Assembly: GCF_023502145.1 (NCBI RefSeq)
Contig: NZ_JAMFLI010000002.1
Coordinates: forward strand, 62,001 to 126,000
DNA: 64,000 nucleotides
Source of the DNA: Craterilacuibacter sp. RT1T
GTDB taxonomy: Bacteria; Pseudomonadota; Gammaproteobacteria; Burkholderiales; Chromobacteriaceae
Direction: 5' to 3'
The first letter of the stretch is position 1; the number at the start of each line of letters is the position of its first letter. The notes under the pieces are model-generated. The model was given only the letters and a program-made list of their open reading frames with translations. It did no database searches and was not told the origin of the DNA. The translations under genes were made by a program, and so were the position numbers. This document shows, piece by piece, positions 53,729 to 63,680 of the stretch.

Positions 53729-54694
53729 ATGAAGACGACCTTTCTCGATTTTGAGCAGCCAATTGCCGAGCTCGAGAACAAAATAGAAGAGCTGCGCTTT
53801 GTGCAGGATGACTCTGTGCTGGATATCTCTGATGAAATAGAGCGCCTGCAGAAGAAGAGCCTGGAGCTGACCAAGTCCTTGTATGCCAAGCTGACGCCGG
53901 CTCAGGTGTCGCAGGTCGCACGTCACCCGCAGCGCCCTTATACCCTCGATTATCTGAACAGTATCTTTACTGATTTTCAGGAACTGCATGGTGATCGCGC
54001 TTTTGCCGACGATCATGCGATCGTGGGTGGCATGGCGCGCTTTAATGGCCAGGCCGTGATGGTCATCGGCCAGCAAAAAGGGCGCGGCACCAAGGATAAT
54101 ATTCACCGCAATTTCGGCATGCCAAGGCCGGAAGGGTATCGCAAAGCGTTGCGCCTGATGAAGCTGGCCGAAAAATTCGGCATGCCGGTGATCACCTTTA
54201 TCGACACGCCGGGTGCTTATCCGGGCATCGGTGCCGAAGAGCGCGGCCAATCCGAGGCTATCGGCCGCAATCTGTACGAGATGGCCAAGCTGCGCGTGCC
54301 GGTGATCTGTACGGTGATCGGCGAGGGCGGCTCGGGCGGGGCGCTGGCCATTGCGGTGGGTGATAGCGTCAATATGCTGCAATACGCGACTTACTCGGTG
54401 ATTTCGCCTGAAGGCTGTGCCTCCATCTTGTGGAAGACCGCCGAGCGCGCACCCGATGCGGCAGAGGCGCTGGGTATTACCGCGCATCGCCTGAAATCGC
54501 TGGGCCTGATCGATCGTGTCGTGAGCGAGCCGGTCGGCGGTGCGCACCGCGATCATGCAGCCATGATGGCGGCGCTGAAGCGGGTATTGCAGGAGGAACT
54601 TAAAGCCCTGACTGCACGCAGTCTGGACGAATTGTTGAAAACGCGTTTTGACCGGTTGATGAGTTATGGACGCTACAAGGAAGATGCCGCCTGA
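53729..54694 (+). CDS. accA: Acetyl-CoA carboxylase carboxyltransferase subunit alpha
   Basis: A 321-residue subunit that, with AccD, moves the carboxyl group from biotin to acetyl-CoA to make malonyl-CoA. It begins [23 protein letters not shown] and contains [41 protein letters not shown] and [17 protein letters not shown] lies upstream. Overlaps tilS. Confidence 0.97.
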   Translation: MKTTFLDFEQPIAELENKIEELRFVQDDSVLDISDEIERLQKKSLELTKSLYAKLTPAQVSQVARHPQRPYTLDYLNSIFTDFQELHGDRAFADDHAIVGGMARFNGQAVMVIGQQKGRGTKDNIHRNFGMPRPEGYRKALRLMKLAEKFGMPVITFIDTPGAYPGIGAEERGQSEAIGRNLYEMAKLRVPVICTVIGEGGSGGALAIAVGDSVNMLQYATYSVISPEGCASILWKTAERAPDAAEALGITAHRLKSLGLIDRVVSEPVGGAHRDHAAMMAALKRVLQEELKALTARSLDELLKTRFDRLMSYGRYKEDAA

Positions 54695-55985
54695 TTTGCT
54701 GCAGCGCCTTCTCGAGAGCTGGCCGGACGTTTTGTCCGGCCAGTGTCGTTTGGAGCTGGGGCTGTCCGGCGGGATGGACTCCATGGTGCTGCTGGACTTG
54801 CTGGTAGCGGCGCGCGCACGACTGGGCTTTACCCTGTCGGCGGTGCATGTGCATCACGGCTTAAGCTGTCATGCTGACGCGTGGGCCGAGCGCTGCGCGG
54901 CGGTGTGTGCGTGTTACGGGGTCGAGTTGCGCATCGAGCGGGTGCAGGTGTCGGTGTCCGGGGGCGAGTCGCTGGAGGCGGTGGCGCGGCGCGAGCGTTA
55001 CCGCGTCTATGCCGCATCCAGTGCCGATGCACTGGTGCTGGCCCATCATCAGGATGACCTGGCCGAAACCGTGCTGCTGCAACTTTTGCGCGGCGGTGGT
55101 CCGCGTGCGCTGGCGGCGATGCCGGTGTGGCGCATGCATGAAAAGGTCGGTTTGTGGCGCCCCATGCTGGCGCTGCGGCGTAGCCAGATCGAGGCTTATG
55201 CCCAGGCGCATCATCTGTTGTGGGTGGAAGACGAAAGCAATGCCGATACGCGCTGGCGGCGCAATTTGCTGCGCCATACGGTCTTGCCCGAAATCGCGCA
55301 CCAGATTCCGCATTACCGCCAGCATCTGGCACGCTCGGCCGCCTTGTGTGCCGATGCCGCCGATATTCTGCGCGAAGTGGCATGTGCCGATCTGGCTGCG
55401 GTCAATCGCGGTGGGCGTTTGGCCATGCCGGCTTTTTCCGCCTTGTCCGCTGCGCGCCAGCGCCAGCTCTTGGCGTACTGGTGCGAACAGCTGGCGCTTG
55501 GCCAGCCGGCGCCGTCGGCGCTGGAACACTTCCGCCAGCAATTGCTAAGTGCGGCGGCAGCCGCTTCGCCCAGCCTTGCGCTGGATGCGGGGGCATTGGT
55601 GCGCTATCGCGGCGAAGTCTGGGCCTGCCGGCAAGCCACTGGGTGCGCCGAGCTTAAGCTGACGGGCCTCGTGCCTGCTGCCGAGGTCTTGCCGCCGGGC
55701 TGGGCGGGGCGCTTGTCGCTCACGCTGCAAGGGCGTGGCTTGCCGAGGGCGTGGCTGGCCGGGGAGCTGCGACTGTTGCCGCGCCAGGGCGGGGAGCGTC
55801 TGGCGCAGCCTGTCGGGCGCAAGCCGGTCAAGACCCTGCTGCAGGAGGCCGGCTTGCCGCCGCTGCTGCGCGAACAATGGCCGCTTTTATATCGCGGCCA
55901 GGAGCTGATCGCCGTGCCCGGGGTGGCGATATCGTCTGATCACCTGCAAGCAGACGGCTGGGTGCCGCAGTGGACGCCTGCCTGA
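54666..55985 (+). CDS. tilS: tRNA(Ile)-lysidine synthase
   Basis: A 439-residue enzyme that converts C34 of the CAU-anticodon tRNA-Ile to lysidine. The PP-loop SGGMDS is at residues 34-39, followed by VHVHHGL and [21 protein letters not shown]; substrate-binding and C-terminal domains follow ([28 protein letters not shown]). ATG 54666 overlaps accA by 29 bases; ATG 54684 (residue 7) is an alternative that overlaps by 11. The accA-tilS order is conserved in beta-proteobacteria. Confidence 0.93.
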   Translation: MDATRKMPPDLLQRLLESWPDVLSGQCRLELGLSGGMDSMVLLDLLVAARARLGFTLSAVHVHHGLSCHADAWAERCAAVCACYGVELRIERVQVSVSGGESLEAVARRERYRVYAASSADALVLAHHQDDLAETVLLQLLRGGGPRALAAMPVWRMHEKVGLWRPMLALRRSQIEAYAQAHHLLWVEDESNADTRWRRNLLRHTVLPEIAHQIPHYRQHLARSAALCADAADILREVACADLAAVNRGGRLAMPAFSALSAARQRQLLAYWCEQLALGQPAPSALEHFRQQLLSAAAAASPSLALDAGALVRYRGEVWACRQATGCAELKLTGLVPAAEVLPPGWAGRLSLTLQGRGLPRAWLAGELRLLPRQGGERLAQPVGRKPVKTLLQEAGLPPLLREQWPLLYRGQELIAVPGVAISSDHLQADGWVPQWTPA

Positions 55986-56000
55986 GTGAAAAGTGGCGCG

Positions 56001-57350
56001 TCAGGCTTGGCGCTGCAAACGCTTAAGCCAGCCAAAGCGCTCGTGCCAGATACGCGGCGCGCAGGCGATCAGGTGCAAAGTCGCCAGAATGTTAAGCAAG
56101 GCTACGCCCAAGAGCAGGATGGCGATATTGTCGACCAGCATCAGGCACACCGCACTGGCCAGCGCCGCGATCACCATATAGAGGCCATTGATAATATTGT
56201 TGGCGGCAATCGCTTGCGAGCGAAAGGTATCGGGGCTGGCCAGTTGCAGCCAGGTGTAAAGCGGCACGGTAAAGAAGCCGCCAAAAAAACCCAGGCCGGA
56301 GATGGCGATCATGACCCGCCAGTGTCCCGGTGTCAGCACATAGTCGGCCAGACCTAGCAGCTCGCCACGGTAGTGGCTCAGCGCGGCAAGTGCCAGATCG
56401 GCGCCGAATAGCGTCATGCCCAGACTGCCAAGCAGAACCAGTCCCAGTTGCAAGCGCCCCTGCGACAGTTTGGCGCATACCACTGAACCTGCGCCGATGC
56501 CGATGGAAAACAGCGCCAGCATCAAGGTGTAGACATTGGCATCCCCCCCCAGATGCAGGCGGGTGAAGGTGGGTAATTGGGTGGTGTAAGTTGCCCCCAT
56601 CAGCCAGAACCAGGAAATGCCGAGTATGGCGGCGCGTACATCACGCAACTGCCAGGCTTCGCGTATCAGTGTCAGCGTGTCGCCGGCGATATTGGCCGAC
56701 AGTTGGATGTCTGGTGCGGCCGGCGGCGCCGGCGGCATGGCGCGGCTGATGCCCCAGCCGGCGATGGCAATGGCGAAGGTGGTGGCGACAATAGGCCAGG
56801 GACCGCCTTGTACCAGCAGACTGCCGCCGATCTGGCCGATCAGGATGGCCAGAAAGGTGCCCATTTCAATCAGGCCATTGCCGCCGACCAGTTCACCGTC
56901 TTTCAGGTATTGCGGCAGCGCCGAATATTTCAGCGGGCCGAAAAAGGCCGAGTGCACCCCCATTAAAAACAGGGCCGCCAGCAGCAAGCCGGCGGATGAC
57001 AGCACAAAGCCGGCGCCGGCCAGCAGCATAATGCCGATTTCGGCCAGCTTGATGGCGCGTGCCAGTTGGGCCTTGTCGATTTTTTCCGACAGTTTGCCGG
57101 CACTGGCCGAGAACAGGAAAAACGGCAGGATGAATACGCCAGCGCAGATATTGACCAGTTGCTCGGGCTTCATGCCGGCAAACGACAGACCCTGATAGCT
57201 GATCAGCACCACAATGGCGGTTTTCAGCAGGTTGTCGTTGAAGGCACCGAGAAACTGCGTGCCGAACAGCGGAAAAAAGCGCCGCGTGGCAAAAAACGAA
57301 AAGGAAGCCTGCACAAGGGAGTCCGGACGATAAAAAAGCGGGAAGGGCAT
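56001..57350 (-). CDS. LplT-like major facilitator (lysophospholipid transporter family)
   Basis: A 449-residue MFS protein with twelve predicted segments. FFPLFGTQFLGAFNDNLLKTAIVVLI and LFLMGVHSAFFGPLKYSALPQYL are the hallmarks of the LplT/Aas-associated transporter family that flips lysophospholipids inward. There is no adjacent or fused aas acyltransferase domain, so the function is family-level only. Convergent with tilS. Confidence 0.8.
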   Translation of the reverse strand: MPFPLFYRPDSLVQASFSFFATRRFFPLFGTQFLGAFNDNLLKTAIVVLISYQGLSFAGMKPEQLVNICAGVFILPFFLFSASAGKLSEKIDKAQLARAIKLAEIGIMLLAGAGFVLSSAGLLLAALFLMGVHSAFFGPLKYSALPQYLKDGELVGGNGLIEMGTFLAILIGQIGGSLLVQGGPWPIVATTFAIAIAGWGISRAMPPAPPAAPDIQLSANIAGDTLTLIREAWQLRDVRAAILGISWFWLMGATYTTQLPTFTRLHLGGDANVYTLMLALFSIGIGAGSVVCAKLSQGRLQLGLVLLGSLGMTLFGADLALAALSHYRGELLGLADYVLTPGHWRVMIAISGLGFFGGFFTVPLYTWLQLASPDTFRSQAIAANNIINGLYMVIAALASAVCLMLVDNIAILLLGVALLNILATLHLIACAPRIWHERFGWLKRLQRQA

Positions 57351-57406
57351 GGTAGCCGCTTCCCGCTTGTCTTGTCAGCACGCTATGCGCGGGCTGTGGC
57401 TTTTTA

Positions 57407-58702
57407 TCAGAAAATCGACATCCACAAGCCGGCGATGGTCGCGGTCATAAAGCCGGCCATGACTGCGGCCAGAAGCGCGCGCAGACCGATTTCGGCCAGC
57501 GTTTTCTGCTTGGATGGTGCCAGCGCGCCAATACCTGCGACCGAAATGCCGATCGAGCCGAAGTTGGAGAAGCTCGAAAGCGCGAAGGTCGAGATCAGGA
57601 TGGCTTGTGGCGACAGGGTGCCGGCTTCCTTGAGCTTGGCCAGGTCCAGATAGGCGATGAATTCGTTCAGTACGATCTTCTGGCCAATCAGCGAACCCAC
57701 CTGCAGGCTTTCAGCCCAGCTGACGCCCATCATAAAGGCAAAGACGCGGAATACCTGACCGAACAGATATTGCAGGGTCAGACCGTCAAAGATGCCGCCG
57801 GTCGATGCCTTGATCATCTCGTTCACGCCCAGCGCAGCACCGATGCCATCCATGACCAGGAAGTTGAACAGGGCGATCAGCGACACAATGGCGATCAGGA
57901 TGGTGGCAATCGCCGAAGCCATCTTGGTGCCGTCCAGTGCACCGCCGACAATGGCACTGATGAAGGTGCTGTCTTCGGCTTCTTCGGCTTCGCGCTTGTC
58001 GCCCGACTCATGGTCGTAGTCGGTTTCCGGGAACATGATCTTGGCGAATACGACGGCGGCTGGTGCATTCATAAACGAAGCAGTCAGCAGTAGCGTTGCA
58101 AAGCGGGCCTGTTCGGCCGGATTGTCGCCACCCAGGAAGCTGACGTAAGCGGCCAGTACACCACCGGCCAGGGTCGACATGCCGGCCACCATCACGCAAG
58201 CCAGTTCCGACTTGGTCATGTGCTTGATGTAAGGGCGGATCAGCAAAGGTGCTTCGGTCTGGCCCAGGAAGATATTGCCGGCAACGGTCAGGCTTTCCGG
58301 TCCGGACAGTCGCATGGTGCGCTTCATAAACCAGGCCAGGCCGGCCACGACGCGCTGCAAGATGCCCAGATGGTAGAGCAGGGCAGTCAGCGCCGAGAAG
58401 AAAATGATGACGGGCAGAACGACAAAGGCAAAGATAAAGCCCAATTTGGCCGGGCGGGCCAAATCGCCGAACACGAAGGTCGCGCCTTCGCTGGCAAAGG
58501 ACAGCACCTTGGCAAAGCCGATGCCGACCGCGTTGAAGACGTGGTTGACAGCCGGTACATAGGTGATGAGGATGAACAGCGCGCTCTGGATCAGCAAGCC
58601 GGCGCCAACGGTGCGCCAGTTGATTGCCTTGCGGTTGGTGGAGGCCGCGTAGGCAACGCCGATCAGAAACAGCATGCCAATGATTGCCTGGAGAGTATTC
58701 AC
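57407..58702 (-). CDS. Concentrative nucleoside transporter (NupC/CNT family)
   Basis: A 431-residue inner-membrane nucleoside:cation symporter. Family motifs are NIFLGQTEAPLLIRPYI, GMSTLAGGVLAAYVSFLGG, ASFMNAPAAVVFAKIM and the C-terminal LSSFSNFGSIGISVAGIGALAP. A charged loop ESGDKREAEEAEDS (residues 230-243) separates the halves. Sodium- or proton-coupling cannot be told from the sequence alone. Confidence 0.9.
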   Translation of the reverse strand: MNTLQAIIGMLFLIGVAYAASTNRKAINWRTVGAGLLIQSALFILITYVPAVNHVFNAVGIGFAKVLSFASEGATFVFGDLARPAKLGFIFAFVVLPVIIFFSALTALLYHLGILQRVVAGLAWFMKRTMRLSGPESLTVAGNIFLGQTEAPLLIRPYIKHMTKSELACVMVAGMSTLAGGVLAAYVSFLGGDNPAEQARFATLLLTASFMNAPAAVVFAKIMFPETDYDHESGDKREAEEAEDSTFISAIVGGALDGTKMASAIATILIAIVSLIALFNFLVMDGIGAALGVNEMIKASTGGIFDGLTLQYLFGQVFRVFAFMMGVSWAESLQVGSLIGQKIVLNEFIAYLDLAKLKEAGTLSPQAILISTFALSSFSNFGSIGISVAGIGALAPSKQKTLAEIGLRALLAAVMAGFMTATIAGLWMSIF

Positions 58703-58829
58703 TGGGTGTGGCCTGTGCGTAAAAGGGTTTCGGAAAAACGGCGGATTCTACACCAAGCGTAATGCGCTTTAGCGGCAAGAACGCACTTCCTTATCCTTTT
58801 AGTACATTGCGTTTCTGTTTTTTAGTAAA

Positions 58830-59009
58830 TCATTCTTTTGGCGTAATTTTTTCCGGTGTGCTATGCGCGCTATCGTCATCCATCATCACCCGGTGTGCCG
58901 GTCCTTCCAGATCATCGAACTGACCGGCGCGCGTTGCCCACCAGAAAATGCCGCCGATCAGAAACGCCAGCACCAAGCTCATGGGGATCAGTAAATACAG
59001 GCTTTCCAT
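58830..59009 (-). CDS. ccoS: cbb3-type cytochrome oxidase assembly protein CcoS
   Basis: A 59-residue protein with one membrane segment: MESLYLLIPMSLVLAFLIGGIFWWATRAGQFDDLEGPAHRVM, the CcoS/FixS pattern with FDDLE after the helix. Its ATG overlaps the ccoI stop by one base (TGATG). It helps insert cofactors into cbb3 oxidase. Confidence 0.92.
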   Translation of the reverse strand: MESLYLLIPMSLVLAFLIGGIFWWATRAGQFDDLEGPAHRVMMDDDSAHSTPEKITPKE

Positions 59010-61438
59010 CAGCTTTTCCTCTTGTTCAGGCGCAGTGCATTGCTGACCACCACCAGCGAGCTGCACGCCATGCCCAGACTTGCGATCCATGGCGTGACAT
59101 GGCCGCTCATGGCCAGCGGTAGGGCTAACAGATTGTAGGCCGCGGCCCACCACAGGTTTTGCCGGATAATGGCCAGTGTCTTGCGGGCAAGGGCGAAGGC
59201 ATCAGGCAGCAAGGCCAGACGATCGCCCATCAGAATCATATCGCCGCTGGCGGTTGCAACATCGGTGCCGCCACCCATGGCGATGGAAACGTCGGCCTGC
59301 ATCAGTACCGGCGCATCATTGATGCCGTCACCCAGCATCACGACCTTACAGCCTTGCGCCTGTAAATGGCGCACATAGGCGAGCTTGTCTTCCGGTGTCG
59401 CTTCCGCCTTGACTTGATCTATGCCCAATTGTGCGGCCAGATTGTTGCAAGCCATCAGCGCATCGCCGGATAGCAGGTGCACCTTGAGCCCCGCCTGCTT
59501 GAGGGCAGTCAGCATGGCTTTGGCATCGTCCCGCACGCGGTCGCCAATGGCAAACAGCGCAAGCATTCCCTGCTCATCTCCCAGCGCAATCACGGTTGCG
59601 CCATCGTGCCAGCCTGCGCTTTCGGCGCTGGCGCAGCCTGACAGCTCGGCAACAAAGTCCGGCTTGCCCAGGCGGTAGCGCCGTCCTTGAATCCTTCCTT
59701 GCACGCCTTGGCCGGCATGGTTGTCCAGTTGTTCACACTGGGCCACTTGGGGGGCGGCCGCCAGTATGGCGCGCGCGATCGGGTGCTCCGATCCGGCCTC
59801 GAGGCCGGCTGCCAGTGCCAGTAGCTGGGCGGGGTCTTGTCCGCGCAGTGGCTGCGTCGCCATCAGGCGCATATCGCCATGGGTCAGGGTGCCGGTCTTG
59901 TCGAACACCACATCGCTGGCGCGGGCCAGCGTTTCCAGTGCGTGGCCGCGGGTAGTGAGTACACCATCCAGTGCCAGACGCCCGGTGGCGGCCGTCAGCG
60001 CCGCCGGCGTAGCCAGCGACAGGGCGCAAGGGCAGGAAATGACCAGTACGGCTACGGTAATCCATAGCGCATGCTCGGGGTCGTGCGGATACCACCAGGC
60101 AAAGGTGGCGACCGCCGCCAGTAGCAAGGTCAGTACAAACCAGCCGGCGAAACGGTCGGCGATTTCGGCCAGTCGCGGTTTTTCGGCCAGCGCCTGATCC
60201 AGCAGGCGCACGATGCTCGCCAGACGCGTATTCTGCCCCGTGCCGGTAATGCGCACATATAAAGGGCTGGCCGTGTTGACGCTGCCGGCAATCAGCGTGT
60301 CGCCCGCCTGCTTGTCAAGCAGGCGGCTCTCGCCGGTCAATAGTGCTTCATTTAACTGGCTATGGCCTTCCAGTACGCACGCGTCAGCCGGTACGGTTTC
60401 ACCGGGGCGAATCAGCAGCACATCGCCGCAAGAGAGCGTCGCGGCTGCCGCTTCGTGGGTCGCGCGCGATTCGGGCCAGGCGCCGACCTTGTGGGCGAAG
60501 GCCGGAATCAGCTTGACCAGCGTTTCAGCCGCAGCGCCGGCTTCGCGCCGGGCGATGCCCTCAAGGTAGCGCCCGCCCAGCAACAGGAAAACGAACATCG
60601 ACACCGAGTCGAAGTAAATGCCGTGTTCTATATGGTTCAGCAGGGCGTACAGGCTGGCAAAGAAGGTGGTCAGTATGCCGATGGTGACCGGCGTATCCAT
60701 GCCCACCCTGTGTTGCTTGAGATCGCGCCAAGTGGCCTGATAGAAGGGGACGGCCGAGTAGACCATCACCGGCAGGGTCAGGATCAGGCTGGCCCAGTGC
60801 AGCATCCACAGGAAATTGGGTTCGATTTCGCCATCCGGTGCGAGATAGACCGGTACGGCATACATCATCACCTGCATCATCGACAGGCCGGCGACCCATA
60901 ACCGGTTGATGGCCTGCTTGCGCTGTTTTTGCTGCAGTGCTTCCTGGCGGGCGGCATCGTAAGGATGGGCACGGTAGCCGATGGCGGCGATGGCCTCCAG
61001 AATCTGCGATAGCCGGATGCGGCTCGTGTCCCAGCGCACGCGGGCGCGATGGGTGGTGTAGTTGATGTCGACCGACAAGATGCCGTCCTGACGCTGCAAA
61101 TGCTGTTCGTTCAGCCAGATGCAGGCGGCGCAGGTAATGCCCTCCAGTATCAGCGAGGCCTCGCGCACATGCTCGTCTTCAACGTGGACAAAACTTTGCT
61201 GCAGGGATTCGCTGTCATACAGGCGAATCTGCTGCAATAGCTCGTCCGGCAAGGTTTCGGCTTGTCCTGCCTCGTTGCTGCGATGCTGGTAATAGTCATC
61301 CAGGCCGGCATCAATAATGGTCTGGGCGACGGCTTGGCAGCCGGCGCAGCACGCAGGTTTGCTGTGCTGGCGATAGCGTATCGGATAGTCGCAACCTGCC
61401 GGAACGGGCAGGGCGCAGTGGAAGCAGGATTCAGTCAT
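59009..61438 (-). CDS. ccoI: Copper-translocating P-type ATPase CcoI (FixI)
   Basis: An 809-residue P1B-ATPase that exports copper for the assembly of cbb3 oxidase. It has an N-terminal zinc-ribbon-like cysteine set (C5, C8, C30, C31, C34), a heavy-metal-associated domain with ITCAAC (C103, C106), TGES, the membrane CPC motif (VISCPCALSLATP), the phosphorylated aspartate in DKTGT (D513) and MLGDGINDAPVL. With ccoS it forms a maturation pair; ccoNOPQ are not in the window. Confidence 0.93.
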   Translation of the reverse strand: MTESCFHCALPVPAGCDYPIRYRQHSKPACCAGCQAVAQTIIDAGLDDYYQHRSNEAGQAETLPDELLQQIRLYDSESLQQSFVHVEDEHVREASLILEGITCAACIWLNEQHLQRQDGILSVDINYTTHRARVRWDTSRIRLSQILEAIAAIGYRAHPYDAARQEALQQKQRKQAINRLWVAGLSMMQVMMYAVPVYLAPDGEIEPNFLWMLHWASLILTLPVMVYSAVPFYQATWRDLKQHRVGMDTPVTIGILTTFFASLYALLNHIEHGIYFDSVSMFVFLLLGGRYLEGIARREAGAAAETLVKLIPAFAHKVGAWPESRATHEAAAATLSCGDVLLIRPGETVPADACVLEGHSQLNEALLTGESRLLDKQAGDTLIAGSVNTASPLYVRITGTGQNTRLASIVRLLDQALAEKPRLAEIADRFAGWFVLTLLLAAVATFAWWYPHDPEHALWITVAVLVISCPCALSLATPAALTAATGRLALDGVLTTRGHALETLARASDVVFDKTGTLTHGDMRLMATQPLRGQDPAQLLALAAGLEAGSEHPIARAILAAAPQVAQCEQLDNHAGQGVQGRIQGRRYRLGKPDFVAELSGCASAESAGWHDGATVIALGDEQGMLALFAIGDRVRDDAKAMLTALKQAGLKVHLLSGDALMACNNLAAQLGIDQVKAEATPEDKLAYVRHLQAQGCKVVMLGDGINDAPVLMQADVSIAMGGGTDVATASGDMILMGDRLALLPDAFALARKTLAIIRQNLWWAAAYNLLALPLAMSGHVTPWIASLGMACSSLVVVSNALRLNKRKS

Positions 61439-61488
61439 TGCGTGCTATTGTAACCAATTGGAATCAACTGGTGGGTAGAGGTGTGGGC

Positions 61489-62466
61489 ATGGTGATGCGT
61501 GCAGTAGTGCAAAGCGGGCCGGGCGGCGTCGGTACGCTGGCCATTTCCATGGTCGAAAAGCCGGTGCCTGCAGCAGGCCAGATGCGGATACGGGTCATGG
61601 CGGCCGGCTTGAATCGTGCCGATATTGTGCAGCGCGAAGGGCATTATCCGGCCCCGGCCGGGGCGTCGCCGATTCTGGGCTTGGAAGTCGCTGGCGTCGT
61701 GGACGAGATTAACGGTCCGTCGCGCTTCCAGCCTGGCGATGCGGTTTTCGGGCTGTTGCAAGGTGGCGGATATGCCGATTATGCCGTGCTGGACGAGGCT
61801 TTGGCCATCCCCAAGCCGGATGCCATGAGCTGGGCGGAAGCGGCCAGCCTGCCGGAAGTGTGGATGACGGCGTGGCTGAATCTGGTGGAAGTGGCGGCCC
61901 TGCAGGCCGGCGAGCGTTTCTTGGTGCATGCGGGAGCCAGTGGTGTGGGTTCTGCCGCCATCCAGCTGGCGTGCCTGTTAGGTGCCGAAGCGCTGGCCAG
62001 TGCCAGTGCCGATGAAAAACTGGATTTTTGCCGCAGCCTAGGGGCGTGTCAGGTATTTAATGGCCGGCGTGACGCCGCTTTTGCCGCACAGCTCAAAGCG
62101 CAGGGCGGGGTGGATGTGATTCTGGACCCGGTAGGCGGCAGTTATTTTCGCGAGAATCTGGCCTGCCTCAATCCGGACGGGCGTCTGGTTGTCATCGGCG
62201 TGATGGGTGGGCGCAGTGCCGAATTGAATCTTGGGCTATTGCTGGTCAAGCGTTTGCGCATTATGGGTTCGACCCTGCGCAGCCAGCCACTGGTCGTGCG
62301 CACGCGCCTGGCGCGGGCGCTGGAAGAGACGATCTTGCCTGCACTGGCTGACGGGCGGGTGAGGGTGACGCTGGATAGCGTATACCCGCTGTCGGCGGTA
62401 GCCGATGCGCATTTGTATATGGAAGACAACAGTAATTTGGGAAAAGTCGTGCTGGATGTGTCGTAA
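61489..62466 (+). CDS. NAD(P)H quinone oxidoreductase, zinc-free MDR (PIG3-like)
   Basis: A 325-residue medium-chain dehydrogenase/reductase of the quinone-oxidoreductase type. GLNRADIVQREGHYPAPAGASPILGLEVAGVV and the nucleotide motif VHAGASGVGSAAIQLA are the family signature. No zinc-binding cysteines. ATG 61489 has AGAGG upstream; ATG 61495 is an alternative. Divergent from ccoI with only 50 bases between. Confidence 0.88.
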   Translation: MVMRAVVQSGPGGVGTLAISMVEKPVPAAGQMRIRVMAAGLNRADIVQREGHYPAPAGASPILGLEVAGVVDEINGPSRFQPGDAVFGLLQGGGYADYAVLDEALAIPKPDAMSWAEAASLPEVWMTAWLNLVEVAALQAGERFLVHAGASGVGSAAIQLACLLGAEALASASADEKLDFCRSLGACQVFNGRRDAAFAAQLKAQGGVDVILDPVGGSYFRENLACLNPDGRLVVIGVMGGRSAELNLGLLLVKRLRIMGSTLRSQPLVVRTRLARALEETILPALADGRVRVTLDSVYPLSAVADAHLYMEDNSNLGKVVLDVS

Positions 62467-62545
62467 TTAATGCTTTTGTAATTATTATCGGCTATCTTTG
62501 TATCTGGAAGGCATGAGGCTTTCTGATTTGGTATGGATGGGATTC

Positions 62546-62573
62546 GGGCGACGGCAACGTCGCCCATTTTTTT
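62546..62573 (+). terminator. Terminator after the quinone oxidoreductase gene
   Basis: GGGCGACG-GCAA-CGTCGCCC followed by a run of seven T. Confidence 0.8.
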
Positions 62574-62609
62574 GCCGGAGCGGGTGAGGCTTACTCGGCT
62601 CCGGCTATA

Positions 62610-63524
62610 TTAGGCTGCGGGTGCCAGCGCCTCGATCAGGGCGACTTCCTGCGTGTAGGACAGTGCCTTGAGCTTGGAGAGCAGGGCTTCGGCGTCCACC
62701 TGATGCTCGTGGTCCAGATCTTCATCCAGAATACGTGCCTCGACCGCCAGCCACAGGCCACGGCAAGCCGCTGCGCCTTCGAAGTGTATGCCCTTGAGTA
62801 CGGCTGCGATCAGCTGCAACTCGTTGTCGGCAAAGCGGCGCGACAGCAGTAGCTGCTCGCGGCGGATGATTTCAATGTAGCGCTCCAGCATCTCATGGCT
62901 GCGTGCATCCATTTCGCCGTGCGGGCTGTCTGCAGCTGCTTCTGCCTCATGGGCGGCACTGGCTGCGGCAACGACGCGTGCTGGGTCGAACCATGCTTCT
63001 ATTTCCGGCGCCAGCAAAGGCAATTCCTGCTGCCAGGCGTGATAGAGATCATCACGGAAGCGCGCATTGTCGGTGAAGGACAGCTCGTCGAACGGCATCA
63101 TGGGGGCGAGGCCGCTGCCCAGTTTTTCACGTCCGACCAGGATGTTGCCGTCCTTGTCCTTGCTGACCGATGTGCGCCAGTGGCTGTTTTCGCCCGTGGC
63201 CAGATTGTCTACCGTGACCTCGATGCAAGGCAGGGGGCATTCGCTGTCGTCACCTTCGGTCACAAAGTGCAGGGTGATGTCGAACATCTCGTGTTTTTTC
63301 AGTTCCAGCAATTGCAGGCCGTCATTGTGGCCGGCAAGGATGAACAGGCCATCTGTTTCGTAAACGGCAACGTCGTGCTCGCTCTTGGCCTGCTTGATCA
63401 GGCGGGCGGATAGCTGTTCTTCCAGGCTGTTGATGTCCTGGGTTGCTGCCAGATTATGGGTTTTGAGGTTGAAACCGCTGCGGTAGCCTGCGTGTTGGTG
63501 CCAGAGGGCATTCCAGTCGTACAT
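62610..63524 (-). CDS. Unrecognised conserved-looking cytoplasmic protein
   Basis: A 304-residue protein that I cannot assign. It is acidic, with no signal peptide or membrane segment. The N-terminal half looks like a beta-rich domain (YETDGLFILAGHNDGLQLLELKK, ITLHFVTEGDDSECPLPCIEVTVDNL), the C-terminal half is helical (LERYIEIIRREQLLLSRRF, LSKLKALSYTQEVALIEAL). A proline-cysteine-rich stretch CPLPC (residues 96-100) is the only short motif. It is convergent with the quinone oxidoreductase and divergent from typA. Codon use is like its neighbours. Confidence 0.6.
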   Translation of the reverse strand: MYDWNALWHQHAGYRSGFNLKTHNLAATQDINSLEEQLSARLIKQAKSEHDVAVYETDGLFILAGHNDGLQLLELKKHEMFDITLHFVTEGDDSECPLPCIEVTVDNLATGENSHWRTSVSKDKDGNILVGREKLGSGLAPMMPFDELSFTDNARFRDDLYHAWQQELPLLAPEIEAWFDPARVVAAASAAHEAEAAADSPHGEMDARSHEMLERYIEIIRREQLLLSRRFADNELQLIAAVLKGIHFEGAAACRGLWLAVEARILDEDLDHEHQVDAEALLSKLKALSYTQEVALIEALAPAA

Positions 63525-63680
63525 GATGTTTTTCCTGTGTTTTTAGGGATGTTAGCGCGTATCCGGATCCAATGTCGGATCAGGTATCTGCCTGACGCGA
63601 ATAGAAAATTTGGGAAAACGCGCGATGCGTGATACCATCGCCCCCTAATTTTTCGCCCCACTTCTGTATAAGCAGAGACA

